From positions 186,001-250,000 of the forward strand of contig CAWFPB010000001.1 of the NCBI GenBank assembly GCA_963817755.1: a stretch of DNA of 64,000 bases. The letters are read 5' to 3'. The notes below the pieces were generated by a model, which saw only the letters and a list, made by a program, of their open reading frames with translations, ran no database searches and was not told where the DNA came from. Source of the DNA: Oleiagrimonas sp963817755. GTDB taxonomy: Bacteria > Pseudomonadota > Gammaproteobacteria > Xanthomonadales > Rhodanobacteraceae. Shown here one piece after another: positions 48,389 to 59,341 of the stretch (positions within the stretch are counted from its first letter, which is position 1; each line of letters begins with the position of its first letter). A program made the position numbers and the translations under genes.

Positions 48389-48892
48389 ATGAACGTACCG
48401 ACGAGACACGTCCTGTTCCTGTGCACCGGCAACTCCGCGCGCAGTGTCATGGCCGAGGCCTTGCTGAACGTGCTGGGCAAGGGCCGCTTCATGGCGCACA
48501 GCGCCGGCAGTCACCCGGCCGGCGCCGTGCAGCCGATGGCCGAGGCCCTGGCGCGCGAGTTCGGCTTCAACGGCGAACTGCGCAGCAAGAACTGGGATGA
48601 ATTCGCGCAGGATGGTGCCCCGGCCATGGATATCGTCATCACCGTGTGCGACAACGCCGCCGGCGAGGTCTGCCCGGTGTGGCCGGGACATCCGGTCCAT
48701 GCGCACTGGGGCGTGCCCGATCCGGCGGCCGTGGAGGGTGACGAGGACACGCGTCGCCGGGCCTATCTCACGGCCTGGACCATGCTGCGCCGCCGCGTCG
48801 AGCTGATGCTGGCGTTGCCGGTGGACAAGCTTGAGCGCCTGGCCCTCCAGGAGGCCTTGCGCGGCATCGGTCGAGAAGGGACGAAGGCATGA
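48389..48892 (+). CDS. arsC: Arsenate reductase, low-molecular-weight phosphatase type
   Basis: 167 aa, LMW-PTP fold. P-loop LCTGNSARSVMAEALL (CX5R-type), the second cysteine in VITVCDNAAGEVCPVWPG, and HAHWGVPDPAAVEG carrying the catalytic Asp. Reduces As(V) to As(III) for efflux by the next gene, probably with thioredoxin or glutaredoxin. Starts 1 nt after the previous stop and overlaps acr3 by 4 nt. Confidence 0.94.
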   Translation: MNVPTRHVLFLCTGNSARSVMAEALLNVLGKGRFMAHSAGSHPAGAVQPMAEALAREFGFNGELRSKNWDEFAQDGAPAMDIVITVCDNAAGEVCPVWPGHPVHAHWGVPDPAAVEGDEDTRRRAYLTAWTMLRRRVELMLALPVDKLERLALQEALRGIGREGTKA

Positions 48893-49968
48893 GTGTGGCC
48901 ACGGAAACGGTTGAGCGCAGGCAGCCGCCAAGGATGCAGGGGTTTGCGCGCTATCTGACCTTGTGGGTGCTGTTGTGCATCGGTGCAGGCATCGCGCTGG
49001 GGCACCTCTGGCCGAACGGATTCGCCGCGCTGTCGGCGGTGCAGGTGCATCAGATCAACCTGCCGGTGGCCGGCCTTGTCTGGCTGATGATCGTGCCGAT
49101 GCTGCTGCGCATCGATTTCCGACGCCTGGCCGAGGTACGCCAGCAGGTGCGCGGCATCGGCGTGACGCTGTTCGTCAACTGGGCGGTCAAGCCGTTCTCG
49201 ATGGCGCTGCTGGGCTGGCTGTTCGTGCGTCACGTGTTCGCGGCCTGGCTGCCGGCCGGGGAGCACGATGCCTACATCGCCGGCCTGATCCTGCTGGCCG
49301 CGGCGCCGTGCACCGCGATGGTGTTCGTGTGGTCCAAGCTGTGCGGCGGCGAGCCGCATTTCACCCTGGCGCAGGTGGCCCTCAACGACACCATCATGGT
49401 GGTGGCCTTCGCGCCTATCGTGGCGCTGCTGCTGGGCGTGGCGTCCATCCACGTGCCGTGGGCGACGCTGCTGCTGTCGGTGCTGTTGTACATCGTGGTG
49501 CCGGTGGTGATCGCGCAACTGTGGCGCCACGGGTTGCTGGGCCGGGGCGGTGAGCCGGCACTGGAGCGTACCCTCAAGCGCATCGACCCCTGGTCGACAG
49601 CCGCGTTGCTGGCCACCCTGGTGTTGCTGTTCGGGTTCCAGGGCGAGGCCATCCTGTCGCAGCCGCTGATCATCGTGCTGCTGGCCGTGCCGATCATCAT
49701 CCAGGTGTATTTCAACGCCGGCCTGGCCTACCTGCTCAGCCGGCGCCTGGGCGTGCCGCATTGCGTGGCCGGACCGTCGGCGCTGATCGGCGCCAGCAAC
49801 TTCTTCGAGCTGGCCGTGGCCACGGCCATCAGCCTGTTCGGCCTCCAATCGGGCGCGGCGCTGGCCACTGTGGTCGGGGTGCTGGTGGAAGTGCCGGTGA
49901 TGCTCTCGGTGGTGCGCGTGGTCAACCGCACCGCGCACTGGTTCGAGGCGGGCGCGGACACCAGGTAA
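48889..49968 (+). CDS. acr3: Arsenite efflux permease, ACR3 family
   Basis: 359 aa, ten membrane spans. Family marks: WPNGFAALSAVQVHQINLPV, VTLFVNWAVKPFSMALLGWLF, the essential cysteine in LLAAAPCTAMVFVWSKL, and LNDTIMVVAFAPIVALLLG. Extrudes As(III) using the proton gradient. Last gene of the ars operon. Confidence 0.95.
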   Translation: MSVATETVERRQPPRMQGFARYLTLWVLLCIGAGIALGHLWPNGFAALSAVQVHQINLPVAGLVWLMIVPMLLRIDFRRLAEVRQQVRGIGVTLFVNWAVKPFSMALLGWLFVRHVFAAWLPAGEHDAYIAGLILLAAAPCTAMVFVWSKLCGGEPHFTLAQVALNDTIMVVAFAPIVALLLGVASIHVPWATLLLSVLLYIVVPVVIAQLWRHGLLGRGGEPALERTLKRIDPWSTAALLATLVLLFGFQGEAILSQPLIIVLLAVPIIIQVYFNAGLAYLLSRRLGVPHCVAGPSALIGASNFFELAVATAISLFGLQSGAALATVVGVLVEVPVMLSVVRVVNRTAHWFEAGADTR

Positions 49969-49990
49969 AGCGCACCGATCCCTACCCTTT

Positions 49991-50136
49991 GTAGGAGCGC
50001 CGGAAGGCGCGATCGGTGAAGCGGTACATCCGGGCTTTCACCGTGGACCCATAGGTCAGTGTCGAAAAGAATGAGGGCGGACTCGCGACACCCGTATCTT
50101 GCCGCGTTGCCGATCGCGCCTTCCGGCGCTCCTGCA
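49991..50136. repeat. Pair of inverted REP elements (BIME-like)
   Basis: GTAGGAGCGCCGGAAGGCGC (continuing to GATCGG, 49991-50016) and its reverse complement ending in TGCAG (50110-50136) face each other across about 93 nt. Each has an internal CGCC/GGCG hairpin and the GTAGG-type head (GCAGG in the second) of REP elements mobilised by RAYT transposases. Confidence 0.75.
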
Positions 50137-50153
50137 AGGGATCGGCGATCTTG

Positions 50154-50189
50154 CAAAAACAAAAGGCATCCCGGCCTGCGCCGGGATGC
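50154..50189 (-). terminator. Intrinsic terminator of ahcY
   Basis: On the minus strand, stem GGCATCCCGGC / GCCGGGATGCC (11 bp) with a 4-nt loop and then TTTTGTTTTT, 27 nt after the ahcY stop. Confidence 0.88.
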
Positions 50190-50216
50190 CCTTGTGTACC
50201 GCCTGGAACGGGTCGA

Positions 50217-51644
<1,428 letters not shown>

Positions 51645-51670
51645 GTGGTTCACTCCATGGCGGATCGTGA

Positions 51671-51760
51671 TGGGCGCAGTTGCAGGAAAATGCCGAGCCT
51701 GACCCTGCGGCGCCTGGCGGATGAATCCGGCAGCGGGCAGGGACGCAACGCCCCTCGGCC
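51671..51760 (-). ncRNA. SAH riboswitch upstream of ahcY
   Basis: Minus-strand leader. P1 pairs GCCGAG with CTCGGC, P2 pairs GGGCG with CGCCC, and the conserved core GGGGCGTTGC ... CAGGCTCGGC ... GCAACTGCGCCC follows the order of the Ralstonia SAH aptamer. SAH binding turns ahcY on in this class. It ends 27 nt before the ahcY start. Confidence 0.85.
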
Positions 51761-51775
51761 AAGAAAGGAAGCTTC

Positions 51776-51781
51776 ATTATA
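51776..51781 (-). promoter_or_regulatory. -10 element of the ahcY promoter
   Basis: Minus-strand TATAAT, about 16 nt before the riboswitch. No clear -35 box at the right distance. Confidence 0.5.
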
Positions 51782-51888
51782 TCGCTTCATGCGGATGCAT
51801 ACGTATGCTTGGGGGCAGCAGATGTCCGCTCAGCCGGTGTGCACGCACGGTTGCGTATGATGGAAGGGATCTCATTGCTGGAGGACGC

Positions 51889-54612
51889 ATGACCGCGCAC
51901 AACGATTCGGAAGACACCCGCAACCTGGATTTCCTGCCCCACGACGGCCCGCTGCGCGAGGATGTGCGGCGGCTGGGCGCACTGGTCGGCCGGATGCTGG
52001 CCGAGCAGGGGGGCGAGGCCTTTTTCGAACGCGTGGAAAGCGTGCGCACCACCTCCATCCGCCGGCGCGAGGCCGGTGCGGGCATCAGCGGCCTGGGCGG
52101 ACGCCTGTCCGGCCTGAAGGCCCAGGACGCGGAGGCCCTGGCGCGCGCCTTCGCCACCTATTTCCAGATGGTCAACGTGGCCGAGCGCGTGCACCGTATC
52201 CGCCGCCGCCGCGACTACCAGCTGGAAGGCGCCGCGCCGCAGCCCGAATCGCTGGCCGACGTGCTGCGCAAGCTCAAGGCGCGCGGCGTCGAGGCCGACG
52301 AGCTGCTGGACTGGATCGGCCGCCTGGACGTGGAGCCGGTGTTCACCGCCCATCCCACCGAGGCCGTGCGCGCCTCGCTGCTGGAGAAGGAGCAGGCCAT
52401 CGTGGCCGCCCTGATCGCCGAATTCGACGCCCGCCGCACGCCGCCCGAGCGCGAGGCCGACGCCGAGCGCATGCGCATGGCGCTGACCGCTGGCTGGCAG
52501 ACCGCCGAGGCCTCGCCGGTGCGGCCCAGCGTGCAGGACGAGTTCGACCACGTCGGCTACTACCTGACCGGCTCGCTGTACCGCGTGCTGCCGGTGTTCT
52601 ACGAGGCCCTGCAGCGCGAGCTGGAGGACGTCTACGGCGTGCGCCCCGAGCTGCCGCGCGTGCTGCGCTTCGCCTCCTGGGTCGGCGGAGACATGGACGG
52701 CAATCCCAACGTCGGTGCCGACACCATCGCCGAGACCCTGCGCGCGCAGCGCGCCATGGTGCTCGAGCGCTACATCGAGGAGTGTTCCCACCTGGCGCGC
52801 AGCCTCAGCCAGACCGAGGACCGCGTGGAGGTCAGCGAAGGGATGCGCGAGCGCCTGGCGCAGTACACCGACCGGTTCCTGGAAGCGGCGATGGCGATCC
52901 GACCGCGCCACCGCGACATGCCCTACCGCTGCCTGCTGACCCTGATGCGGGCGCGCCTGGAGGCGACGCTGGCCGACGATGAAAGCGGCTATCCCAATGC
53001 CGAGGCCTTCGAGGCCGACGTGGCGTTGGTCGCCGACAGCCTGATCGCATACAAGGGCGAGCACGCCGGCCTGTTTGCGGTGCGCCGCCTGCTTCGCCGC
53101 GTGCGCACCTTCGGCTTCCACCTGGCGCGGCTTGACGTACGCCAGGACGCGCGCGTTCACGATGACGCGTTGGCCGCGCTGCTGGGCGACGCGGACTGGG
53201 CCGAACGCGACAAGGACGTGCGTGCCGAGCGCCTGCGCCCGTTGGCCGCCGGCGAGGAAACCTTCGGGGGCACCGACGACGACACCGTCGAACGCCTGCG
53301 CGCGGTATTCGCCACCCTGGCCGATGCGCGGCAGCGCTACGGCGTGCACGCGACCGGCCCCTACATCATCAGCATGGCCGAATCGGCCGCCGACGTGCTG
53401 GCCGTGCTGGCGCTGGCGCGCCTGGGCGGCCTGGTCGACGACGACGGCGGCGTGCCGCTGGACGTGGCGCCGCTGTTCGAGACCGTCGACGACCTCACCC
53501 ACGGCCCCGACACCCTGCGCGCGCTGCTGGCCGACCCGGTCTACCGCGCGCACCTGGCCGCGCGCGGCGATCGCCAGCTGATCATGCTGGGCTATTCGGA
53601 CAGCGGCAAGGACGGCGGCATCCTGGCCGCGCGCTGGGGCCTGCAGCGCGCCCAGGTCGAATTGCTCGAAGTCGCCCGGGTCGAGGGCATCGAACTGACC
53701 TTCTTCCACGGCCGCGGCGGTTCGGCCAGCCGCGGCGGCTCGCGCATCTCGCCGGCGCTGATGGCCTCGCCGCGCGGCAGCGTGGGTGGGCGCCTGCGCA
53801 TGACCGAGCAGGGCGAGGTGATCCACCGCAAGTACGGCATCCGTGCGCTGGCCCTGCGCAACCTGGAGCAGACCGTGGGCGCGGCACTGGGCGCCAGCCT
53901 GCGCCCGCGCGACCCCGAGCCGCGCGAGGAGGCCTGGCGCGAACGCATGGCCGTGCTGGCCAAGCGCAGTCGCGAAGCCTACCGCGAGCTGGTCGGTGAC
54001 GAGGATTTCGTCGCCTATTTCCGCACCGCCACCCCGATCGACGTGATCGAGCGCATGACCCTGGGCTCGCGCCCCTCGCGTCGGCGCTCGATGCGCGGCG
54101 TGGAGGACCTGCGCGCGATCCCATGGGTGTTCTCCTGGACCCAGTGCCGCGCCATCATGCCCGGCTGGTACGGCCTGGGCAGCGCCATCGAGCACGGCAT
54201 CGAGACCTTTGGTTTCGAGGCCATGGCCGAGATGGCGCGCGACTGGCCGTTCCTGTCCACGCTGATCGACGACGTGGAGATGGTCCTGGCCAAGGCCGAC
54301 CTGGGCATCGCCGAGGCGTTCTCGGAACTGTCCGGCGAACTGCACGGCAAGTTCTTCCCGCGCATCCGCGCCGAGTTCGAGCGCACCCGCAAGGCCATCG
54401 GGCGGCTCAAGGGCGCCGACAGCCTGCTGGCCGACGACCCGCGCCTGTCGCTTTCGATCCGCCTGCGCAACCCGTACGTGGATCCGATGAGCCTGCTGCA
54501 GGTGGACCTGCTCAAGCGCTGGCGTGCCGACGGCGGCGAGGAGGATGCCCTGCTGCGCGCGCTGGTGGCCTGCGTCAACGGCGTCTCGCAGGGCCTTCAG
54601 AACACGGGGTGA
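51889..54612 (+). CDS. ppc: Phosphoenolpyruvate carboxylase
   Basis: Anaplerotic carboxylation of PEP to oxaloacetate. 907 aa. Seen: FTAHPTEAVRASL with the catalytic His; SWVGGDMDGNPNVG; GYSDSGKDGGIL; FHGRGGSASRGG; SWTQCRAIMPGWYGLGSA; C-terminal QNTG ending, as in bacterial enzymes. The ATG at 51889 has GGAGGA upstream; the 56-codon upstream extension overlaps the ahcY leader and is not real. Confidence 0.97.
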   Translation: MTAHNDSEDTRNLDFLPHDGPLREDVRRLGALVGRMLAEQGGEAFFERVESVRTTSIRRREAGAGISGLGGRLSGLKAQDAEALARAFATYFQMVNVAERVHRIRRRRDYQLEGAAPQPESLADVLRKLKARGVEADELLDWIGRLDVEPVFTAHPTEAVRASLLEKEQAIVAALIAEFDARRTPPEREADAERMRMALTAGWQTAEASPVRPSVQDEFDHVGYYLTGSLYRVLPVFYEALQRELEDVYGVRPELPRVLRFASWVGGDMDGNPNVGADTIAETLRAQRAMVLERYIEECSHLARSLSQTEDRVEVSEGMRERLAQYTDRFLEAAMAIRPRHRDMPYRCLLTLMRARLEATLADDESGYPNAEAFEADVALVADSLIAYKGEHAGLFAVRRLLRRVRTFGFHLARLDVRQDARVHDDALAALLGDADWAERDKDVRAERLRPLAAGEETFGGTDDDTVERLRAVFATLADARQRYGVHATGPYIISMAESAADVLAVLALARLGGLVDDDGGVPLDVAPLFETVDDLTHGPDTLRALLADPVYRAHLAARGDRQLIMLGYSDSGKDGGILAARWGLQRAQVELLEVARVEGIELTFFHGRGGSASRGGSRISPALMASPRGSVGGRLRMTEQGEVIHRKYGIRALALRNLEQTVGAALGASLRPRDPEPREEAWRERMAVLAKRSREAYRELVGDEDFVAYFRTATPIDVIERMTLGSRPSRRRSMRGVEDLRAIPWVFSWTQCRAIMPGWYGLGSAIEHGIETFGFEAMAEMARDWPFLSTLIDDVEMVLAKADLGIAEAFSELSGELHGKFFPRIRAEFERTRKAIGRLKGADSLLADDPRLSLSIRLRNPYVDPMSLLQVDLLKRWRADGGEEDALLRALVACVNGVSQGLQNTG

Positions 54613-54620
54613 GGCCGTTC

Positions 54621-54926
54621 ATGACGAACGTACGCAAGCGATACTTCATTGTCTGCCTGGCGGCCCTTGTGCTGCCGGCGCTGGCCTTCGCGCTGCTGCC
54701 GCCCACCGCCGCTCCCGGCCTGGGGGTGAAGGTGGTGGCCGCGCTGGCCTTCCTGGCCGCCATCGTCTGGGTGCTGCAGGCGCACGTGCGCCAGGCCGGC
54801 GGGTGGTCCGCCGTGGCGCCCGCGCGGCTATGGATGATGGCCATGGGCATGATCGTCAGCATGGCGCTGCTGGCCGTGATCGGCCTGGCCGTCACGGCCG
54901 CATGGCTGGCCCGGGCGGGCGGCTAG
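54621..54926 (+). CDS. Small hypothetical membrane protein
   Basis: 101 aa, basic start (MTNVRKRYF) then three predicted helices (IVCLAALVLPALAFALL; VVAALAFLAAIVWVLQA; MGMIVSMALLAVIGLAVTA). I do not recognise the family. It begins 8 nt after ppc on the same strand with GTGAGG upstream, so it is probably co-transcribed. Plausible but not certain. Confidence 0.6.
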   Translation: MTNVRKRYFIVCLAALVLPALAFALLPPTAAPGLGVKVVAALAFLAAIVWVLQAHVRQAGGWSAVAPARLWMMAMGMIVSMALLAVIGLAVTAAWLARAGG

Positions 54927-54986
54927 TCGGGCCGCCACGCCGGGCCACCCGCGGAATGCGACCATGAAACCGCCGGATCCGATGCC

Positions 54987-56099
54987 ATGAACATGCAGCC
55001 GACGGTGGGCATTGTCGGCGTGGCCGGAGCCTACGGGCGCTGGCTGGAGCGGTTCTTCGAACGGCGCATGGGGCTGCGCGTGATCGGATGCGATCCGGCC
55101 GGCAGCAGCGGACTGGGCGAGCGCGAACTCGTCGAACAGTCCGACGTGCTGGTGTTCAGCGCGCCGATCCGGCAGACCCCGTCCCTGATCGATCACTACG
55201 TGGCCGTGGCCGACGGCATCGAGCGCGGCCGCCTGTGGATGGACGTCACCTCGATCAAGGCGGCACCGGTGGCGGCGCTGATGCGCTCGCGGGCCGAGGT
55301 GGTCGGCCTGCACCCGATGTGCGCGCCGCCCAGGACCGCGACCCTGAAGGGGCATGCCATGGTCGTGTGCGAGGCACGCCTGGAGCAATGGCGGCCGTGG
55401 CTGGAGACCTTCCTCGCGGCCAGCCAGGCCGATTGCGGTTTCACCGATCCGCAGACCCATGACCGCGCGATGGCCCTGGTCCAGGGCATGGTGCATGCCA
55501 GTCACCTGGCCCAGGTTGCGGTGCGCCGGGAATGGATGGGCGAGGGGCCCGGCGCGATGCGCGATTTTCGCACCGTGGGCGCCATGCTGGACGACATCGT
55601 CAGCCGTCGCCTGCTTGCCGGCAATCCGGCCATTTACCAGGACATCCAGTTCGAGAATCCCCACGTCGGTCCGATGCTGGACCGGTTCATTGCCCACTTG
55701 ACCCATCTTCGCCGGCAGATCGAAGCCGGCGATGATCAAGCGCGTGCCGGGATGCGCGCCGGTCTGCTGGATGCCGGTGCCGCGTATTTCGGTGACCGGG
55801 CGCTGGCGACCGGCAGCCATGCCTTCGAGCAGCTGGGCTATCTGATGGCCGACCTGGACGAGCCGGGCTACCTCAGTGTGTTCCTGCCCGAGGATCGCCC
55901 GGGTTCGTTGCGGGCGTTATTGTCCGTATTCGAGACGCGGGGAATCAGCCTGGAGTCCATCCATTCCTCGCGCACCACCGAGGGCGCGCTGCATTTTCGC
56001 ATCGGCTTCGGCGCCGGGGTCGGCCAGGACGCCCTCGCCGCTGCGGCGCAGTCCATCGAGGATGAAGGCATCGGCCGGGTCATCGACCGCGGAAACTGA
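54987..56099 (+). CDS. Prephenate dehydrogenase-like protein with C-terminal ACT domain
   Basis: 370 aa. N-terminal NAD-binding fold (GIVGVAGAYGRWLERFF), DVTSIKAAPVAAL and GLHPMCAPP as in TyrA, helical dimerisation domain, and an ACT domain (~residues 295-370, LSVFLPEDRPGSLRALLSVF) for feedback by tyrosine or another amino acid. TyrA converts prephenate to 4-hydroxyphenylpyruvate. The HPM and SIK motifs support TyrA over arogenate enzymes, but specificity is inferred. Confidence 0.85.
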   Translation: MNMQPTVGIVGVAGAYGRWLERFFERRMGLRVIGCDPAGSSGLGERELVEQSDVLVFSAPIRQTPSLIDHYVAVADGIERGRLWMDVTSIKAAPVAALMRSRAEVVGLHPMCAPPRTATLKGHAMVVCEARLEQWRPWLETFLAASQADCGFTDPQTHDRAMALVQGMVHASHLAQVAVRREWMGEGPGAMRDFRTVGAMLDDIVSRRLLAGNPAIYQDIQFENPHVGPMLDRFIAHLTHLRRQIEAGDDQARAGMRAGLLDAGAAYFGDRALATGSHAFEQLGYLMADLDEPGYLSVFLPEDRPGSLRALLSVFETRGISLESIHSSRTTEGALHFRIGFGAGVGQDALAAAAQSIEDEGIGRVIDRGN

Positions 56100-56142
56100 G
56101 GCGCATGGCGTGTGGTGTCCGCCGTGCCGGAACAGGGCGTCA

Positions 56143-56421
56143 TCACCCGTGTGCATGCAGCGCAGCGATGCGTGCGGCACGCGGCAGGCGCTTCCAGGCG
56201 ATCTCCAGCTTCAGGGCCGCGCTCTTCGATTCGACCCACACCCACCCCAGCAGGCGCCGGGGCGGATTGGAGCGCGTGAAGCGCGCTCCCTTGCCGGCCG
56301 CGTGCTGGGCCAGGCGTTGCTCGGGATCGCGGGCGATGCCGGTGTACACGCGTCCGTCGGCACACTCGAGCAGGTAGACCGCCCAGGCGCCGGGATCGGG
56401 CGCAGGGTCGGTCAGGCCCAC
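56143..56421 (-). CDS. GIY-YIG nuclease-domain protein
   Basis: About 92 aa UPF0213/YhbQ-like single GIY-YIG domain: AVYLLECADGRVYTGIARD, ARFTRSNPPRRLLGWVWVESKSAALKLEIAWKRL. The GTG at 56421 gives the usual length; the open frame starts at 56457 inside the GST gene. Overlaps the GST stop by 10 nt. The cellular role of this family is unclear. Confidence 0.82.
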   Translation of the reverse strand: MGLTDPAPDPGAWAVYLLECADGRVYTGIARDPEQRLAQHAAGKGARFTRSNPPRRLLGWVWVESKSAALKLEIAWKRLPRAARIAALHAHG

Positions 56422-57041
56422 TCGCTGAGCTGCTCCTGCTCGTACAGGGTCGTCCACGAGGGCCGGGCCTTCACCTTGGCGGCCAGCGCGGCCAGGTGGA
56501 CCCAGTCCGTGGCCGGACGCGGCATGTTGCGCGACCAGCGCATCAGCATGACCAGGTACAGGTCGACCACGCTGAAGCGGTCGCCCAGCATGTGCGGGCC
56601 GTGTTCGGCCAGGTGTGCATCGATGCGCGCCCAGCTTGCCTCGATGCGGAGACGTCCGGCCTTGGCGATGGCCTCGGCGCTCTCCGGCACGTGTTCATCG
56701 GCGTAGAACCACTGGCGGAAGGCCGGCTGCACCACGTTGGCCAGGTACACCATCCACTCCAGGTAGTCGGCACGCCCGGCGCTGCCGGCTTCGGGGGCGA
56801 GCCTGGCCTCCGGATGGCGTTCGGCCAGCAGCATCGCCATGGCGGCCGTCTCGCTGTGCGGCTTGCCGTCGACGACCAGGGTCGGGATCGTGCCGTTCGG
56901 GTTGAGCGCCAGGTAGACCTCCCCGCGCTGCTCGCCGCCGGCCATGTCCACTTCCTTCAGGGTGAAGGGCGCACCGCATTCGATCAGCACCTGGTGAGTC
57001 AGCAGGGCGGCGGTGCCGGGGGCGTAATAGAGCGTGTACAT
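56412..57041 (-). CDS. Glutathione S-transferase family protein
   Basis: 209 aa: N-terminal thioredoxin-fold domain (MYTLYYAPGTAALLTHQVLI, with NGTIPTLVVDGKPHSETAAM forming the cis-Pro/GSH site) and an all-alpha C-terminal domain with MLGDRFSVVDLYLVMLMRW. Close to beta-class bacterial GSTs, though the usual active-site Cys is not obvious. Substrate unknown. Confidence 0.92.
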   Translation of the reverse strand: MYTLYYAPGTAALLTHQVLIECGAPFTLKEVDMAGGEQRGEVYLALNPNGTIPTLVVDGKPHSETAAMAMLLAERHPEARLAPEAGSAGRADYLEWMVYLANVVQPAFRQWFYADEHVPESAEAIAKAGRLRIEASWARIDAHLAEHGPHMLGDRFSVVDLYLVMLMRWSRNMPRPATDWVHLAALAAKVKARPSWTTLYEQEQLSEWA

Positions 57042-57250
57042 GCGGGCAACTCCGGAAAGGCAAGGCCAGCATGATACCTGTGCGGCACATGTTCCCGGGG
57101 GGCGCGGGGCATGTACGGCGGCGGATGGACCTGTACGGATCCGGACGCCGGAACGGTGGAGTGTGCCCGAGGTTGGTCCAGAAGGGGTTATGCAAAACAG
57201 TCACTTACGACGGCTCCCGGAGTTGGCATGGCGGTTGCAACAGGTCCCGC

Positions 57251-58504
57251 ATGGACATTGCCAACCCCGCCTTGAAGAAACGCAGGAAGCGCAAGCGCAT
57301 CGCGCTGGTCGGTGCCGGCGTGCTGGCGCTGCTTGCGTTGCTGTCGGCCACTGCCTGGATCGGCCCGGCACTGCCCGATGCCGACCGGTCCAGCCTGTGG
57401 ATCGGCACCGTCCACCGGGGCGACATGCTGCGCGAGGTCCGGGCCACCGGCACCCTGGTACCGCGGCACAAGCGCTGGATCTCCGCGGCGACGACGGCGC
57501 AGGTGGATACGATCGAAGTCTGGCCCGGCGCCACGGTGAAGCCGGACACGGTGCTGATGAAGCTGAGCAACCCGGAAGTGGCGGACGGCCTGCGCAACGC
57601 CCGGGCCCAGGTGGCCGCTGCCCGGGCCGACGTCGCGTCCAAGCGTGCGCAGCTCCAAGCGCAACTGCTGGACGAGCGCTCGGCGCTGGCCAAGGCCCGG
57701 TCCGACTACGCCTCGGCCAAGGTCAAGGCCGACGCCGATGCCAAGGCGGTGAAGCTGAACCTGATTCCGCGGGTGGAATATCAGCAGGGCAAGATCGCGC
57801 TGGAGCTGCTTGCCGCGCGCATGCAGATCGAGAAGCAGCGGGTGGTTTCGTTCGCGGCCAGCATGAAGGCACAGATGGATGCGGTGAAGGCGCATCTGGC
57901 GCAGCAGCGCAGCAATCTGCAACTGCGCCAGCGACAGGCCGACGCCCTGAACGTCAAGGCCGGCATCGCCGGCGTGCTGCAGCAGGTGGCCGTGCAGGAG
58001 GGCGCGCAGGTGGCCGCCGGGGCCAACCTGGCGCAGGTGGCACGGCCGGACGTGCTGATCGCGCGCCTGAAAGTGCCCGAAGTGCAGGCCAAGGACGTGG
58101 CCATCGGCATGCCGGTCCGCGTGGACACACACAACGGCGTGGTCGCCGGCACCGTCGAACGGATCGACCCGGCGGTGACCGAGGGCAGCGTGCAGGTGGA
58201 CGTGCACCTGAAGGGCAAGCTGCCGCCCGGCGCGCGTCCGGATCTTTCCGTGGACGGGCGCATCCGCATCGCGCGGCTCGGCAACGTGCTCTCGGTCGGA
58301 CGGCCGGCGCTGGCCAAGGCCGATAGTGACATCGGCCTGTTCCGGCTCGGTCCCGGCAGCGACATCGCCACGCGCGTGCCGGTGCGCATCGGGGCGACTT
58401 CGGTCGACCGGGTGCAGATTCTGCGCGGACTGAAGGCCGGCGACCGGGTGATCCTGTCCGATACCAGCCAGTGGGACAAATACGACCGGATCCGGGTGAA
58501 ATGA
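57251..58504 (+). CDS. Periplasmic adaptor subunit of a second ABC exporter
   Basis: 417 aa. Basic N-terminus (KKRRKRKR), membrane anchor (~residues 17-37), lipoyl halves (TLVPRHKRWISAATTAQVDT and VKAGIAGVLQQVAVQEGAQV) around a long coiled-coil hairpin, then a beta-barrel and membrane-proximal domain. Start ATG 57251 chosen for the basic plus hydrophobic N-terminus; the frame is open from 57071. Heads a four-gene module with an ATPase and two MacB-like permeases. Confidence 0.92.
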   Translation: MDIANPALKKRRKRKRIALVGAGVLALLALLSATAWIGPALPDADRSSLWIGTVHRGDMLREVRATGTLVPRHKRWISAATTAQVDTIEVWPGATVKPDTVLMKLSNPEVADGLRNARAQVAAARADVASKRAQLQAQLLDERSALAKARSDYASAKVKADADAKAVKLNLIPRVEYQQGKIALELLAARMQIEKQRVVSFAASMKAQMDAVKAHLAQQRSNLQLRQRQADALNVKAGIAGVLQQVAVQEGAQVAAGANLAQVARPDVLIARLKVPEVQAKDVAIGMPVRVDTHNGVVAGTVERIDPAVTEGSVQVDVHLKGKLPPGARPDLSVDGRIRIARLGNVLSVGRPALAKADSDIGLFRLGPGSDIATRVPVRIGATSVDRVQILRGLKAGDRVILSDTSQWDKYDRIRVK

Positions 58505-58576
58505 CGGACTCGCAGCTCAGTGCGGGAGCCGGCACCAGGCAAGCCATTTTCTTCGACCTGCATACACGGTGATTCC

Positions 58577-59337
<761 letters not shown>

Positions 59338-59341
<4 letters not shown>

